Shown: positions 21,350-33,180, counted from the stretch's first letter. The stretch: DNA of 64,000 bases from Ligula intestinalis (GCA_036362985.1 JAYGXS010000001.1:37060408-37124407), one strand, 5' to 3'. The notes: generated by a model from the sequence alone, not told the origin. Made by a program: numbers and translations.

Positions 21350-23620
21350 AAAAGCATTAAAAATGGAATTTTCCTTAAACCTTAAACTTGGCGACCCAGA
21401 AAAACGTGATCCTTGTCTACCTAAAAGGGTCATCCAATGTCAATTGCATAGCGGAATATCAAACTTTTGTTACACGAAGAATGACTGTAAACTTACAGAA
21501 TTAACGCTTATTTAGCCATCTCTTATATAAACACTTATAGATGAATTAAGACTTCTCATAATGCAGAAAGGGATAATATTTTGCCTAGAAAATATGGACT
21601 CATTTTCTAAAAAAATTAAAAATAAAGTTGTCGCAAAACATTCCTTCACATATCGTAAAAGTTAAACTCATACACGCTCTTTTTAAAACTGGGACAAAAT
21701 GTTTTGCGAATATTTGAAGCGGGTTTTCCGGGCTGACGTTAAACTTTGAATAAATGGGAGATTATAAGTAATATGCCAGACATGCTACAAATCAATTGCT
21801 ATTTGATATTTGCGCAACCAAGCTGCTTCTGTGCGCATCATACTTAAACGATTGGAAAAGAAGAATATAGATTGACACATATGGTGATCACTTTCTGATG
21901 CAAACGCCGAAGAGCTCTAACTTTTTATGTACATTTGAAATGGTAACAGCATTCTTTCATTAAATTTAATATCTCTTGTCGATCTGGGGGACCAACGTCC
22001 TAAACTCAGCAAATGATTTTGTTATTTTTGCCCAAATAATATATTTGTCGTCAAAAGCTATTCAGTCGCATGCCTACCTTCCGTTTATCGTCATTAATTT
22101 TTTATTAAGCACAAACTTCAAAATCACCGAAGATTTTTGGTTAAACATTTAATTCGGACGCGATTAAATAAGTTATTTCATACTGCTTAAACAAACCCCT
22201 CAATTCCAACTTTTGTTTTGAAATTTAATTCTCTGCGTTGTGTGGTTTTCCACTTATTCAGCGATCAAACTCCCATTGTTTGAATTAATTTTAATTTCAT
22301 GAAAAGTTTAACGAAGTCACGGAGTTTGAGGGAGCTGTTAGCATAAAAAATTTGCTTACCAAACAATCTCGACCGTTCAGAGTCATAATGGTATGACAGT
22401 CCAGTTTTAAACCACATCAATTTACGGCTTTTTACTCACCTTTAACAGCCATTCTAAACAAAATGTCAACCAAATGTCATTTCAATTTTTTTCATTCTTC
22501 CCACAAGTGTCTTTTGCGAGAAGTCACTGTTCACTTTACCTTCAAAAGTTAGATAGATCCCCAGTAAAGAAGGTCTGCGGTGTTCAAAACAAATGCATAC
22601 CCGGAGCTTCTAATATGAAAAATACAAAGGGTAGAAATAAATTGGACCGGTCTATTTATCCGGTCTAATGACAACCATTGGTCAATCTGGCTGATTATGC
22701 TCCAAAAGCATCGGATTCCTCTGTCAATCCCGAAATAATCAACACCTCTTAGAAAGGCAGTTGCACTTCATTCAAACGCTTCCGTACATTATTGTCACTT
22801 GAAAAAAAAGACATTTTGAAGTAATCTGAGGTGTTTGTAAGCGGTAAAAACATTCGGATTTAAAAAAAATTTAGGCCAAAAAATATAGGATTCGTTGCCT
22901 TAAAAGCTCATGTCCTAAAAAAGTTTTTTATGAGATGCAAGGGATTACATTGAAGATGGCCTGCTGTCAAGTTGGCCATAGTGAGTAAAAACAGGCACGG
23001 TCTAGCACCCTCTATTAAGCCTCATTAATAGCATGCTCGAGAGCAAAAGTCGAAGATGTGACAGCATGCTCGTCGCATATGAGGTCTGCTGACTTGCGTA
23101 TCTTTCATCAAAGATCCTTTCTTCACCCTGTTATTAATTTGAAGATTTAGATTGGCAAATCTTAGTGATTCTGTCTTTCTTTTCTCGGGCCAGTTTGCCA
23201 CTCGTTATGGTGCCTTGTAGGCTTAAAGTAAAAATATGGAGAATGCTAAGCGCAATTTTACATTTTCATGTACTACAGTTCCGCTTAACTGCCTGAGATT
23301 GCAGCCGTATCCCAGATTATTATCAGTGTTCGTTGGTAATCTAAAAATGTCTCTAAATTCCTTCCCAAAGTTTGCACTCTACGTTTTAATTTTCTAAATT
23401 ATTATGTTGTTGCTGTACGAATTTCTGCCTTACTTTTTTATCCTTTTCTTTTAATTGCCACAATTATCATCCACGTTTTTTTCCCTAATGACAATTTTTC
23501 TGAGATGTTTCACTGTAAAAATGTGTCCTATATAACTGGATTAATTCAATCCATGGCTAGAAGTTTCAGTGGTTTAGTAAAATAGCCATTTATTTTTGAT
23601 AATTGTCGTATTTCCACATG
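21350..23620. other. AT-rich spacer
   Basis: About 2.3 kb with no frame over 64 codons and no recognisable repeat. The frame at 22474-22668 has no family features. Confidence 0.4.
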
Positions 23621-23626
23621 GTCACC

Positions 23627-25160
23627 TTATATCGCGCAGCTAAGCAGAAGTAATAAAAATGGCAACAAACGTAATAGTTGGTTGCTTTTACCGGATAAAA
23701 TTTTCTGGCTACCAAAGGGATGTTCATCTACCAGGTGCACTAAAAAGCTGATATATTTTATAGGTCCTATGGTGAACATATGTTTTGGAAGGAGTGATGA
23801 TGTTCTTGTGAACAGCAGAAGATGATAAGACACGCAGTATCTACAAGCACCGCCTCCTTCTCTATATATAGCTAGGGACAGTCTTAAAGTCTCCAAAAAT
23901 GTTTGATATATTTTTTTCGTAACTACTAGAGTGATCTTCTTGTTTCTAGCTTTGAAAATTTGTACGCGGTAGGAGAGTATTCGCTGTTAGAGCATTCGAA
24001 ATAAATACTAATCCAACAACAGCTTTTTCTACTTCCCTCGTTGAAGAAAAGCAGCGAGCCACATCACAAAACGTTTATCTTTGAGTTTTAACTGATAAAA
24101 AATGGGTCTGAAAGTACTTTGAGTTACAGCATACAGGATAAAATCTGTACGCCAAAACTGCCTGCGCAATTGCTTTCTGACTATTTTTTCCAAAAATCGG
24201 CATCAATTACTTTTCAACAACTGTTGTTTTTAATTCTAAAAATAATAAACTGGCAGATGTATCTGTTCCTCCTAACGTAAGAGTATATTTTTTAAATTTT
24301 AAATTCTGCAAACAACAAGGGCACCCACCCACGCCAAACGTAAAAACTGAAAGAAAGCTGTGGTTTCTGATAGATGGATTAAAATATTCTCAATAAATTT
24401 AATTCAGTCCTCTCCAGTGTATTCAATAATTTTATGTTTTACCCCGCATTGACTAATATTTAGTCATTTAATCATCTTCGTTTTAAATGTGAAACCAATA
24501 TATTTGGTTTGTTGAAATACATATTGTACTGAAGTGCTTGCTTTTGAATGTTGGAGTTACTTTCACTGCTTTAATTCCTGCTTCCTCCTGATCAACTACA
24601 AAAATGAAGTTTTTTAGCATCTGATTGCTTACAAGTAAAAAAAGCGTTTCTTTACGTATGGCACAAATACATTTTCATTTTTTGATTTAATTTGATAGGA
24701 AATGGAACATTGAACTACAGTTCTTTGGGTAATTTGAGTTTTGATTTAATGCAAAAAACAGCCATCAAAGTACTCGGATCAACAAGTTTTACAGTCATAA
24801 ACGGACACCCTTTGCTGCGTTCTCTTACTGGTGAGTCGGAAGTTTTATGATTTAATTAACACTTAAAGTGACGAGACTGGACAAAGGTGGTAACACAGAA
24901 GTACTTTGACAAACGTTCCAGTGTTATATTGACATTAGTATTAGGTGTAGATTTGAAGCTAAGTTGTTGTTTAGTTTTAAACCTAGTGGTAGCGTTTAGA
25001 TACGGGAATGGGACCATCTTAAAATATACAATACGGCAAACTATCACAAGTGAGCAGAACGTCTTCTCGTGGTCTACCAAAGTACTTCAAAATAGGCTAT
25101 ATGGGCAGGTACATAGTGTTGAACGAAGCATGCACAGTAATGCGGAACGGTTAAGTCTGT
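23627..25160. other. AT-rich spacer with short frames only
   Basis: Frames of 74 to 91 codons (23627-23896 minus; 24887-25162 plus) are overlapping or low in complexity. No motif or splice context supports them. Confidence 0.35.
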
Positions 25161-25250
25161 AATGGCCCAATGGGAATTTACCGAAAGCCTACATATATTC
25201 GCTAACTCCTCTTCTGCGTTACCTGATGGCAATTTTTACATTAAAAATAG
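25160..25250 (+). repeat. Solo PLE terminal repeat, decayed double hammerhead-like core
   Basis: Shows AATGGCCCAATGGGAATTT, then CCGAAAGCCTAC, ATATTC, GCTAACT, CTTCTG and a second CTGATGGCAATTTT. This is the same series as the minus-strand repeat at 15690-15800. The first core has CCAATGG in place of CTGATGA, so it should be dead. No PLE coding precedes it. Confidence 0.6.
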
Positions 25251-25259
25251 TAAAAGTCT

Positions 25260-26460
25260 GCTTAATTAAACCTTATATGCAACTTTTATAGCGGGGCTAT
25301 TTCTGTTTTCTAAGACTTTAATTTATAATTTCATATAAGAGTTCATTAAAAATATGTTCAGTACATTGTTAGGTTAAATCAAGAAGCTGCAGGGTGTGCT
25401 TACTAAATATATATTTTGCTAATTACGCGTTAGTAGACTGCGAAAAAACGCAGCATTTCGGAACTGGCGTAGGATCACTACTTAAATCATCGTACCAATA
25501 TATAAGCCAAGTATGAAATGTACTTTGATCGTTTTAACGAAATTGCCTGCACACTTTGCTCTGTTTCTATTCTTATAAATCTATACAACTTACTTTTATG
25601 GATTTCGTATGGTCTGCTTGACTGTGTTCTCCAGAAGAGCTAGATTTTATGCAAATAATAAACGACAAAGACCACCGTTCTGTGACTCATAGTCAGACAT
25701 TATCCACAAATTCCCGCATGCAGTTCGCATAGAAAATCTTGATTTATTGCCGGACACTCAGTGGTTTTATAGACCATATACGTCAGAGTCCACTTTTGGT
25801 CACCTTTTTCATTAATTTACCAGTAAGTGCGCAGTAAGCAGCTACTGCCACTGCTCTGATCTCCGGCGTCCACTCGTGGCATGTTTGGTGGGCATACACA
25901 GTTAGGGTGGCATGAATTACGAAGTCTAATGCGCATAAGCAGATCACTTAAAGGGTTGGCGGCACTGGTTTTTAAATTAAGTGCCGTAATGTCTCTCTAA
26001 AACGAAAGCATTTAAGACCCTATTTTTTTTTCCAGATTCCTCAATGTTGTGGTCAGAGGTAAGCAGAACTCCGAGACTACAATAGTGGTCTCGACTCAGT
26101 CACCAGTTTCTTACTAATGACAAATACTGAAAGTGATAATAAGATAAGGAGGAGTGATTTTAAAGCAGTAAGGTCCTGCCATACGTCAAGCTCACTTGCC
26201 GAACTAATAAAAACGAACACTTGAATAAAGCAGCATAGGTCTAAACAGACATGTACAGAAAAAAACCATAAGCAATGATAATTCCCCGACAAAATACTTC
26301 GACTCAAACGTTAACGGGCCCTTTATTTATGTGATTTGACTGTTAATTCGAATGCTAACAACTGTGCTCTTATCAATAACTCTTCTTTGGAGTCTAAGCA
26401 GGCACACGCACAGCGCTAACCTACCATAAGAAGAAGATAATATTGACGAACAAGCTTACT
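25260..26460. other. Spacer
   Basis: No supported gene or repeat. The frame at 26077-26307 (minus) is hydrophobic and unrecognised. Confidence 0.4.
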
Positions 26461-26529
26461 ACCAACCAAGTCTTCTTGGGTGTATTAAGTCAGTCTAGTT
26501 GCTAATTTTGCCCATCCTTTGATCCTTTT

Positions 26530-26625
26530 GGGGTTCTTCTGCACACACAATGCCGGTTTCATCAGCTCGATAGCAGTCGCTTCTGCTGTTGATAGCAGGC
26601 TCTGACCCAGGCATGGGAGCACCTC
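26530..26625 (-). mobile_element. PLE C-terminal fragment, minus (PLE-5a)
   Basis: Read on the minus strand, about 95 bp give the C-terminal block QSLLSTAEATAIELMKP-like followed by VCAE. The same block occurs on the plus strand at 26740-26810, so the two fragments face each other tail-out. Likely two insertions or a rearranged fold-back copy. Confidence 0.6.
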
Positions 26626-26669
26626 CCGAATGACTGAGCAAAGGTAAAATCAGGCGCATAAGTAGCGCA

Positions 26670-27030
26670 ATTCTCGCTCACACTAACAAAGCCTTCGAAG
26701 TGCTTTTTAGTATCGCACCAAAATATCCAAAGTCATTGGGTCGGTGTCTGCTAGCAACAACAAAAACGACCGCTATCAGGGTGAGAAAGCCAGCGTTGTG
26801 TGCGCAAGGAACCTTCTACATGCTCCACGCCTCGCATGGCCTACGGCCACTTAGCTGTATGTACTCATCCGCGCTCCCTTGGTCCCCCTCTGTCCTCCTT
26901 CCCCTCCGATTCCCACGACTCGCCGGCAAGAAAAGACGACAGTTTTGACCATCTGTTTAACTTATATCCCATTCTTATATAAATGTACTGGCCCGATGAT
27001 AATTTATAGAAAGCCTACGTACGCTCACCA
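26670..27030 (+). mobile_element. PLE C-terminal fragment and 3' terminal repeat, plus (PLE-5b)
   Basis: The coding remnant reads NKAFEVLFSIAPKYPKSLGR then RVRKPALCAQ (about 26683-26811). It is followed by the tail GGCCTACGGCCACTTAGCTG, a C-rich stretch, then TTATATAAATGTACTGGCC and a hammerhead-like core with CCGATGA, a short stem II and GAAA (about 26994-27014). CTC and ACCAACT follow. CTGATGA has mutated to CCGATGA, so cleavage is doubtful. The GIY-YIG core is absent: 5' truncated. Confidence 0.75.
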
Positions 27031-27264
27031 ACTAATCTTCTGAAACGCTAAAGTGTCCAACCCAACTACGCGTGCCACGCACGTGCTGGTCCACAATTGT
27101 ACGTGATTCATACGTCGCTAGAAAGATTTTGGATACAAAACATGGGAATACCGCTTAATCTATTTGGGTTGAAGCCACGCCAGACTGACTATCAGTCCCG
27201 AACAGAACTGAGTCATATCATCAATTAAAAACTTCTAGTTTTTAGTTTTCGTGTGTGCAGTTAA

Positions 27265-27550
27265 TTGCGAACTGGCGTCTCGCATGGCCTACGGCCACTT
27301 AGCTGCATGTACTCGTCGGTGTTCTCTTTGTCTCCCTTCTCCTCCTCTCCTCCTACTCTAGACTTGCTCCACCAAAACCTTCTTGCGTAACTATCCTTCT
27401 CTGATCGACCCTCCCCCTCAGATTCCCCCGACTTGCTTGTAAGAAGAAAGTCGAACCCCATTAACCGCTTTTTTAGCTTGTACCCCGGTTTCATATAAAT
27501 GTAATGGCCTAATGAGAATTTATCGAAAGACAAAGTTTACACGCAAACTA
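27265..27550 (+). mobile_element. PLE 3' tail, plus (PLE-6)
   Basis: Starts GTCTCGCATGGCCTACGGCC, matching PLE-5b's tail about 430 bp upstream in the same orientation. It ends TCATATAAATGTAATGGCC with a core CTAATGA...ATCGAAAG near 27509-27527. Only the untranslated tail and a few C-terminal codons are left. Confidence 0.7.
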
Positions 27551-27559
27551 CTTTTCGGT

Positions 27560-30500
27560 AGAATTTTAATAATCGGTTACCGTTACGTGGGCAATTCAGT
27601 TTTAACGAAAGTTTAAGAGGTAACTTATACGACAGCATACGTGCGGCTTACCGATGCAGAACAAAAATAGCATAAGACAAGGCAGACAAACATGTATGTT
27701 CCTAGCAGTTTTTAGTAGTATCTCTTACATATAGACAAATTGCATCATTATATGGGAACGTATGACAGGTTTTGTTGGGAAAACCTCCAGATCGGCGAAA
27801 TAATCTTCCAGAAGATATTTTAATAGGAACATATTTCACTGCCTTCAACATTTCTAAGTGGGAGTTATTTTACTCAGCGAAAGTTATAATGTTCGGCTCA
27901 CCATTTTGGCTTTTTTTACTAAAACCCAGAACAGCTGGTCTAGATAGAAAACTCCTTCCCATACGCATATTAATGCAGATGATCTAAATTAAGTATCAGT
28001 TCTTATTTGATTACGTTATTTTATTGCTAGGAAATAAAATTTCATGAGTATTCAGTAAAGTCCTACTAAAGAGTCTTTTAAACAAGCATCTTCCGAAAAT
28101 TTAATTGATTTTCACAGCAAGAATCTTTGTTAAAAATCAGCCTGTTAAAAAACCCTAAATATAGGTTCTGACGAAAGCAAAATGATCAGAAACAGAATTT
28201 TAGATTTGAATTAGACTTCCAAAAAATTCGAGCCAGGAGAGAGGAAAATACGTGGACGTGCCATTACCTTAAAACACTCACCTTCTCATTCCCAGAGGGT
28301 GGCTTTTAAATTCAGTGAAGTCAGGTTAGTCAACATTATCGCCAATATTTCCTGCATTCTGCATAAAAACTGCATTAGAAATTGGTGATTTGATGCTTTA
28401 ACATCTTATATGACTCAAAAGAATATATGGAAGTGTGTAATAGTTCTGTCTAACTATGGAACTCTATTTCTGCGTGAAAGAGGAAAAAAACAAAACCAAT
28501 CGTACTTCTATATGGTATAGAAAATTACAATGGCCTCAGAAAGGTGAATAAGCGATCTGGCATTACAGCCTGGTATAAAAGCAACAGAGCAGTATTTGAA
28601 ACACACGAAAAATACAAGTTTCAGTGAAAATAAACCATTGATAAGAGCAACAAAAAACGTATTCCCAGTGATTTCGTTCCTCTATGTATCTTTCCATAAG
28701 TGGTGTATCCGCATATAAAGAGGCTTTTCGTCATTAGGTCAGACATTCTACATTTTAACCATTGTTGCGATACCAAGGTTTGCCGTTGACATGTTTTTCT
28801 ACCTTAAAGATAGATTAATGTGAAGACTGGACTTCTGAAATGAACTAATTCACTTTTGGTAATTTGGTTACCTACGTGACCAAACAAATAGTTTACGGTT
28901 CTTGGTATTTTCCTTAGAAACTTGGCTTTTTTACTTGAAAATTGCAATTTTTGCACAATTCTTTGCATTTTTTTGTTGTTGGTCACACAATTTGTCTCAC
29001 TGTTTCGCACAATAACATCGTGCGTCTTTTTGAAACGCAGCCGCATAGAAAGGTCTTTAAATTCGTTTTTTTGTTTGAATTTTTTCCCGAAATTCCTCCA
29101 TCATATTGACTTAACAGGTTACAAATAAAGTTTATAATCCAATGAAATTGAAGAAAACAAATGCTTATTGGTATATTTCACCATAAATAATGTTCAAAAT
29201 TTAAATTCAACTTTTTAATCTTTCATAAGTTTAAGATTGTCTCACTTTCTTAGGTTTTGGTGACCAAATAAAAGAAAACCTTTTTAAAAACCATCTCTTT
29301 GTTGCAGCCTTTAAGGCAACTAAATGGATTTGTAACTTCCTGAAGACAGGTCTTTGCAGGAAGTTAAGTGGGAAAAAATGTCGCATTAACGTCATCCCCA
29401 TTGTCGCTGTCTCTGAGAGGAAAATTTGTTTAGTAGTTTGCGAAACTATTTTGATGAACTGAGATTGACATCAGGTTGTGAAGTTCATATTGGTTTGGTT
29501 TTCTTTTTCATCATTCTTTCTCATGCAATGTTACAAATAAAGATCAAATGAAATCATTGCTATAATCATAAAACACTAAAATATATTAAGTATGCTTCCA
29601 GTTACTTTTGAGATTTTCTGCGTCATGTTAAAGCTGACTTTACTTTCATTTCCTGCTTCGACAATACTCAGAAATTTTAACTTTTAGGTTTCAACAATCG
29701 GTATTTTACCTGGATAGAAGATTTAATTGAGCAAGTGCAATACAAATAAGACCAAGAAAGCAATTAAGCACTTCAAGATACTGTTCCATAATTATTTTTA
29801 CACTCTTTCTTTAGCACTCTGCATGACTAAACTGGCAGCATAATTCCCTTCTATCCTTTCCGACATAGAAACCATATAAACAGGGCTATATTTGCTCGAA
29901 AGTTATGTTTCGTACGGTCCCTTTTGGAAATCACAGTCAAAATTTTTACAATATATTCAGTAAATTGGTATAGATAGTCATTTTCGATCTTATTGATGAT
30001 CAGGCTTTTGGGAGAATGCATAGCTCATGCATTGTGTTACGCGCATATGGCCTTTTTTTAGAAAATATGATACACTGATGACCCTTATTATCGTCAAAAT
30101 CTCCACGTGACAGTTAATGCACAAATACTTCAAACACGGCTTCCGTCCTGTGACATACGCCTTCTTGACAGCAGACACGAAGTTTAATATGAAGACTGTT
30201 ATCTGCAGATCTCACATGTTTGGCTGAAGATCTAAAAAGAACCTTAGCATTAGCATGTAACAGATACGCGGTGTGATTGGCAGAGCTTCAAGAAAGGGTG
30301 AAGTTTTAATAAAAGATAAAAGCAAAAAGTAAAAACCTCCTGCATTTGCGATTTTCACAGTATAAGTAGATACAATATCAAGAAAAGTTAACCATAGAAT
30401 CGTCTGTCAACACAGCTTTTTGTTAATTTCTCGAAGCTCAGTTTGGGCATTCTAAAAATAAAACTGATTTTAATACGATGAATCATTTATCTTGCAGAAA

Positions 30501-31250
30501 TACAGACAAATTCCCCGTTCATTATCACTTTTCGGGATGCAATGCGCCCAGTTTTACGAAAAAATGAATTTCGAAAATTAAAAGCCTAAAAAGGAGTGTG
30601 TTCTGTTACAACAGACGAACTCATGTGGATTATCACAGAAAGTCAGGAGAAAGCTCATGATTAAGGCAGCATGTGCTGTTTTTTCTTCATAGCGCTCGAC
30701 GATATCCATTCACTGCTATCTACTTTGGAAAAGAAATACCTACGCAACGCACGTAGTCGAAAATGTGTGCAGAGATGTTATTACTTAGCTGTTCACAGGC
30801 TAGGTCTTAATTATGGCCATTATAAAATGTGAGCCTTTTGCGTTCAAAAACAGAGCTGAGCTGCATTTTTTTTGAATCATCAAGTAATAGAAGTTAGTCA
30901 CAGAAACATGAGGGACATTAACTGAAGTTTTGTTATCGTATTTTAATATGGGCGTTTCCTCTCGAAAAGTTATTCAAAAACGCTACTGTGATCTCTTGTT
31001 TGTGAATGTACGATGAGATTTAATAGTTTAAAAAGACGCCCTTACTGACTTCTGGCGCTTAAATCGTTTTGTCAGAAATGAACTTTAGGTTGAGTGTTTT
31101 ACCTATTGATGCTTACCAAACATGGGATATGATAAAAAATATGAATATATTAGGACTGCCGATTAAAGTGTCGAACAATGTGCGTATTGCTTTTGCACCA
31201 GAGCTCACTTTAAAGCCCATCCAGGCAGTGAAGTATCGACTGTTAGGATA
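27560..31250. other. Gene-poor AT-rich spacer
   Basis: About 3.7 kb with only short unrecognised frames, for example 28804-29046 (minus) and 28922-29128 (plus), which overlap on opposite strands. I see no repeat, RNA gene or splice pattern to report. Confidence 0.4.
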
Positions 31251-31254
31251 AAGC

Positions 31255-31400
31255 GACGTGCCTGTGACGCAATGGTAGATTAGTTAACTCAATGATCACA
31301 GGCCCGGGGCCCGAATCTCGGGAGTCTTGACACTTGAGATTATGGATGACAAGCTGATAATGGCAAAAAAGCCAGAAATAGCTATTTTAGTCTCCCTTTG
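31255..31400 (+). repeat. SINE-like repeat, family S2, decayed
   Basis: Head reads CGTGCCTGTGACGCAATGGTAGATTAG..., with a B-box-like GCCCGAATCTCGGG near 31309-31322. It is followed by a body with GATGACAAGCTGATAATGGC and AAAGCCAGAAATAGCTATTTTAGTCTC. The body matches 39530-39575, the better-kept copy. The head's A box is weak here. Confidence 0.6.
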
Positions 31401-31784
31401 TTTTACTGGATCCATTTTAATGAAATATATGCTTTCATAGCAGCTCTTATGGATGTATATCAAACGGCTGTGGTTTTTCTTAAAAAGCTGGTATTTCTTG
31501 AAAATTTTCGTTTATATTTTTCCGAAAAAGTGGATAATGATTTTTTTAAACTGAAGAACTGTCATCTCAAAAGCAAGTTATAAACGGCTTTTTGTGACTT
31601 TAACTTTTGCATACAAAAATGACATTTGCAAGCATTTTAAACGTACTTGCGCCCCATGGTGAATCCACACATTGTTCAAGATAAACAAAGAGGCACGTAT
31701 AGAACTGTAGAAGATGTAATATTCTGATTGTTTATTTCGTATAAGTTTCATAACGGACACACAAATTGCCAATAAAAGTAAACA

Positions 31785-31905
31785 TGCGTGACCTAGGAAG
31801 CAATTGAGAAAAAGTAGACTCGATCGCTGGGACAATATGTTCATTTGCCTGAGGTTTCAACATCCGTCGCGGATTCATCATCAGATACATAAACAGTAGC
31901 AGAAA
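31785..31905 (-). repeat. R1 terminal repeat beside the fold-back PLE
   Basis: Minus-strand order: CTGATGATGAATCCGCGACGG, ATGTTGAAACCTCAGGC, TGTCCCAGCGATCGAG, TTTTTCTCAATTGCTTCC. The CTGATGA and GAAA cores of a hammerhead are both intact, with an ATCC/GGAT stem between them. The expected stem III is not clear by eye, so ribozyme status is less certain than at 15740-15780. It lies 14 bases left of the 12-bp duplication that flanks PLE-7. Confidence 0.6.
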
Positions 31906-31918
31906 CTGGTATTCACAC

Positions 31919-31930
31919 AAATACAGCATT
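31919..31930 (+). repeat. Target-site duplication, left copy
   Basis: AAATACAGCATT, identical and in the same orientation at 33169-33180. The two copies bracket the inverted arms of PLE-7. A 12-bp duplication is in the range known for PLE insertions. Confidence 0.65.
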
Positions 31931-31961
31931 CAGCGATGATACCCATGTAAGCATTGAGGAA

Positions 31962-32201
31962 GTCAAGTTAGGCGAACGAACGTTTTCGATTAATTCATCA
32001 TCAGGCAATACAGTAATATAAGGGAGGGTAGAGTTAACGAAAGTTTTAGGCAAACCAATCAGTAGTAACAAAGGGGAGAGAGGGGGGAGAGGTGTAAAAG
32101 GATCAAGGGGGATCAAGGGGATCAGATTCTAGTCTTACTTGGGGACAGAGAAATGGGGTGGGGGGAGAGGGGAAGGGGAAGGTGTCAGACAATTAGTTCA
32201 T
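31962..32201 (-). repeat. PLE-7 inverted arm, left
   Basis: Reverse complement of 32934-33162, with small indels such as GGGG-tract length and an extra GGGATCAAG unit near 32101-32120. Runs from TCAAGTTAGGCGAACGAACG to GACAATTAGTTCAT. Confidence 0.85.
31970..32006 (-). ncRNA. Candidate hammerhead ribozyme in PLE-7 left arm
   Basis: Minus strand: GC then CTGATGA (32004-31998), a short imperfect stem II (TGAATTAATC), GAAA (31987-31984), stem III ACG-TT-CGT, then TC and GCC. The two-base stem III loop is too tight to fold well alone, so a dimer form is more likely. Self-cleavage is inferred, not shown. Confidence 0.5.
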
Positions 32202-32368
32202 GTCATCCAGTGGTCCTCGTCTCGGGTTTTTTTTTGGGTTGTGTGAGGACGCAAGGTGTCAACGTCTTGAGACTGTGTCGGTGGCCTTTGGATGCTTGAT
32301 GCCGCTGTCTCATCATTGTTTCGCGGCGTAGTAAGAGGCGTGATGGCAGATTTTGAAAAGGCTTTTGG

Positions 32369-32941
32369 CTACGGGAGCCTTAGGGCCGCTACAAATGCTT
32401 TCTGCACACATAAAATTGGGTTTGTGAGGCGAATGGCGACTGCTTCTGCCGTCGCAAGTATCCGCTGACGCAGGAACTTAGAGTGTTTAGCCGGAACCTT
32501 GTAGACGACTCTAAATGCTTGGTTGACGTCTACCCGATGACCGCTGTCTACCAAGTGAGCCAGAATTGCGCTTGATATTGACTTAGTTTCGCCTCTGTTT
32601 AGCCACGCAGGGTGATGCTCTCTCATGCGCTTGGATAGACGTCTAATCGTTCGACCAATGTAACTTGCCCCACAGGAGCATGTAAAGTTGTAGATACACA
32701 TTGATGTGGTCTGGAATGGCAGTCTATCCTTGCCTTCAAGGCGAAGAAGTGGAGTGCTTGAGAACAATAATCTTAACTTTGCTGCTGGATATGTACGCGC
32801 GATTGCAGCGTTCAGACAAAGCTGTAGAAGTTCGCTTGCTGGATCACCTTGAAAAGGCAGTGTAAGAAATACGATTTTCTTCTCAGCCGTCGGTACCTCC
32901 GGTCTTGGTGGACGTTCCTCCATAAACTTATCGATGAACTA
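32369..32941 (-). CDS. PLE-7 C-terminal polyprotein fragment with GIY-YIG endonuclease
   Basis: Uninterrupted for about 190 codons, with an ATG at 32921-32923. It is open further upstream to FIDKFMEE, where the right arm begins with an in-frame TAG. By homology to PLE-3 the frame starts after the RT catalytic region. Residues 75-91 from the ATG read CIYNFTCSCGASYIGRT, the GIY-YIG-type core, followed by RRLSKRMREHHPAW, LAHLVDSGHRVD, QAFRVVYKVP and RLTNPILCVQK. This domain nicks DNA in the family. The lack of stops contrasts with the other copies. A 5'-truncated retroelement frame, not a host gene. Confidence 0.85.
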
Positions 32942-33162
32942 ATTGTCTGACACCTTCCCCTTCCCCTCTCCCCCACCCCATTTCTCTGTCCCCAATTAAG
33001 ACTAGAATCTGAACCCCTTGATCCTTTTACACCTCTCCCCCCTCTCTCCCCCTTGTTACTACTGATTGGTTTGCCTAAAACTTTCGTTTACTCTACCCTC
33101 CATTATATTACTGTATTGCCTGATGATGAATTAATCGAAAACGTTCGTTCGCTTAACTTGAA
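32934..33162 (+). repeat. PLE-7 inverted arm, right
   Basis: Partner of 31962-32201. Runs ATGAACTAATTGTCTGACAC to TTCGCTTAACTTGA. A CT-rich tract, a TGATCC/TTTACACC block and the hammerhead-like end occur in mirror order to the left arm. Confidence 0.85.
33118..33153 (+). ncRNA. Candidate hammerhead ribozyme in PLE-7 right arm
   Basis: Plus strand: CTGATGA at 33120-33126, GAAA at 33137-33140, stem III ACG-TT-CGT at 33141-33148, then TC at 33149-33150. GC follows and pairs with the GC before CTGATGA. Same core as the left arm, on the opposite strand, so either transcript direction of the element carries one. Confidence 0.5.
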
Positions 33163-33168
33163 TTCCCT

Positions 33169-33180
33169 AAATACAGCATT
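33169..33180 (+). repeat. Target-site duplication, right copy
   Basis: AAATACAGCATT, partner of 31919-31930. Flanking bases differ on both sides, so the match stops at 12. Confidence 0.65.

Larger units (their letters stand above)
31931..33168 (-). mobile_element. Compact fold-back Penelope-like element (PLE-7)
   Basis: About 1.24 kb between 12-bp direct duplications. It is built from two inverted arms (31962-32201 and 32934-33162) around a single minus-strand frame for the PLE C-terminus. The arms agree closely over their whole length, including the AG-rich/CT-rich tracts, and both carry hammerhead-like cores. The RT domain is missing, so this copy cannot move itself but may have been mobilised in trans. 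The high arm-to-arm match and an uninterrupted frame suggest it is the youngest PLE in the window. Confidence 0.75.
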
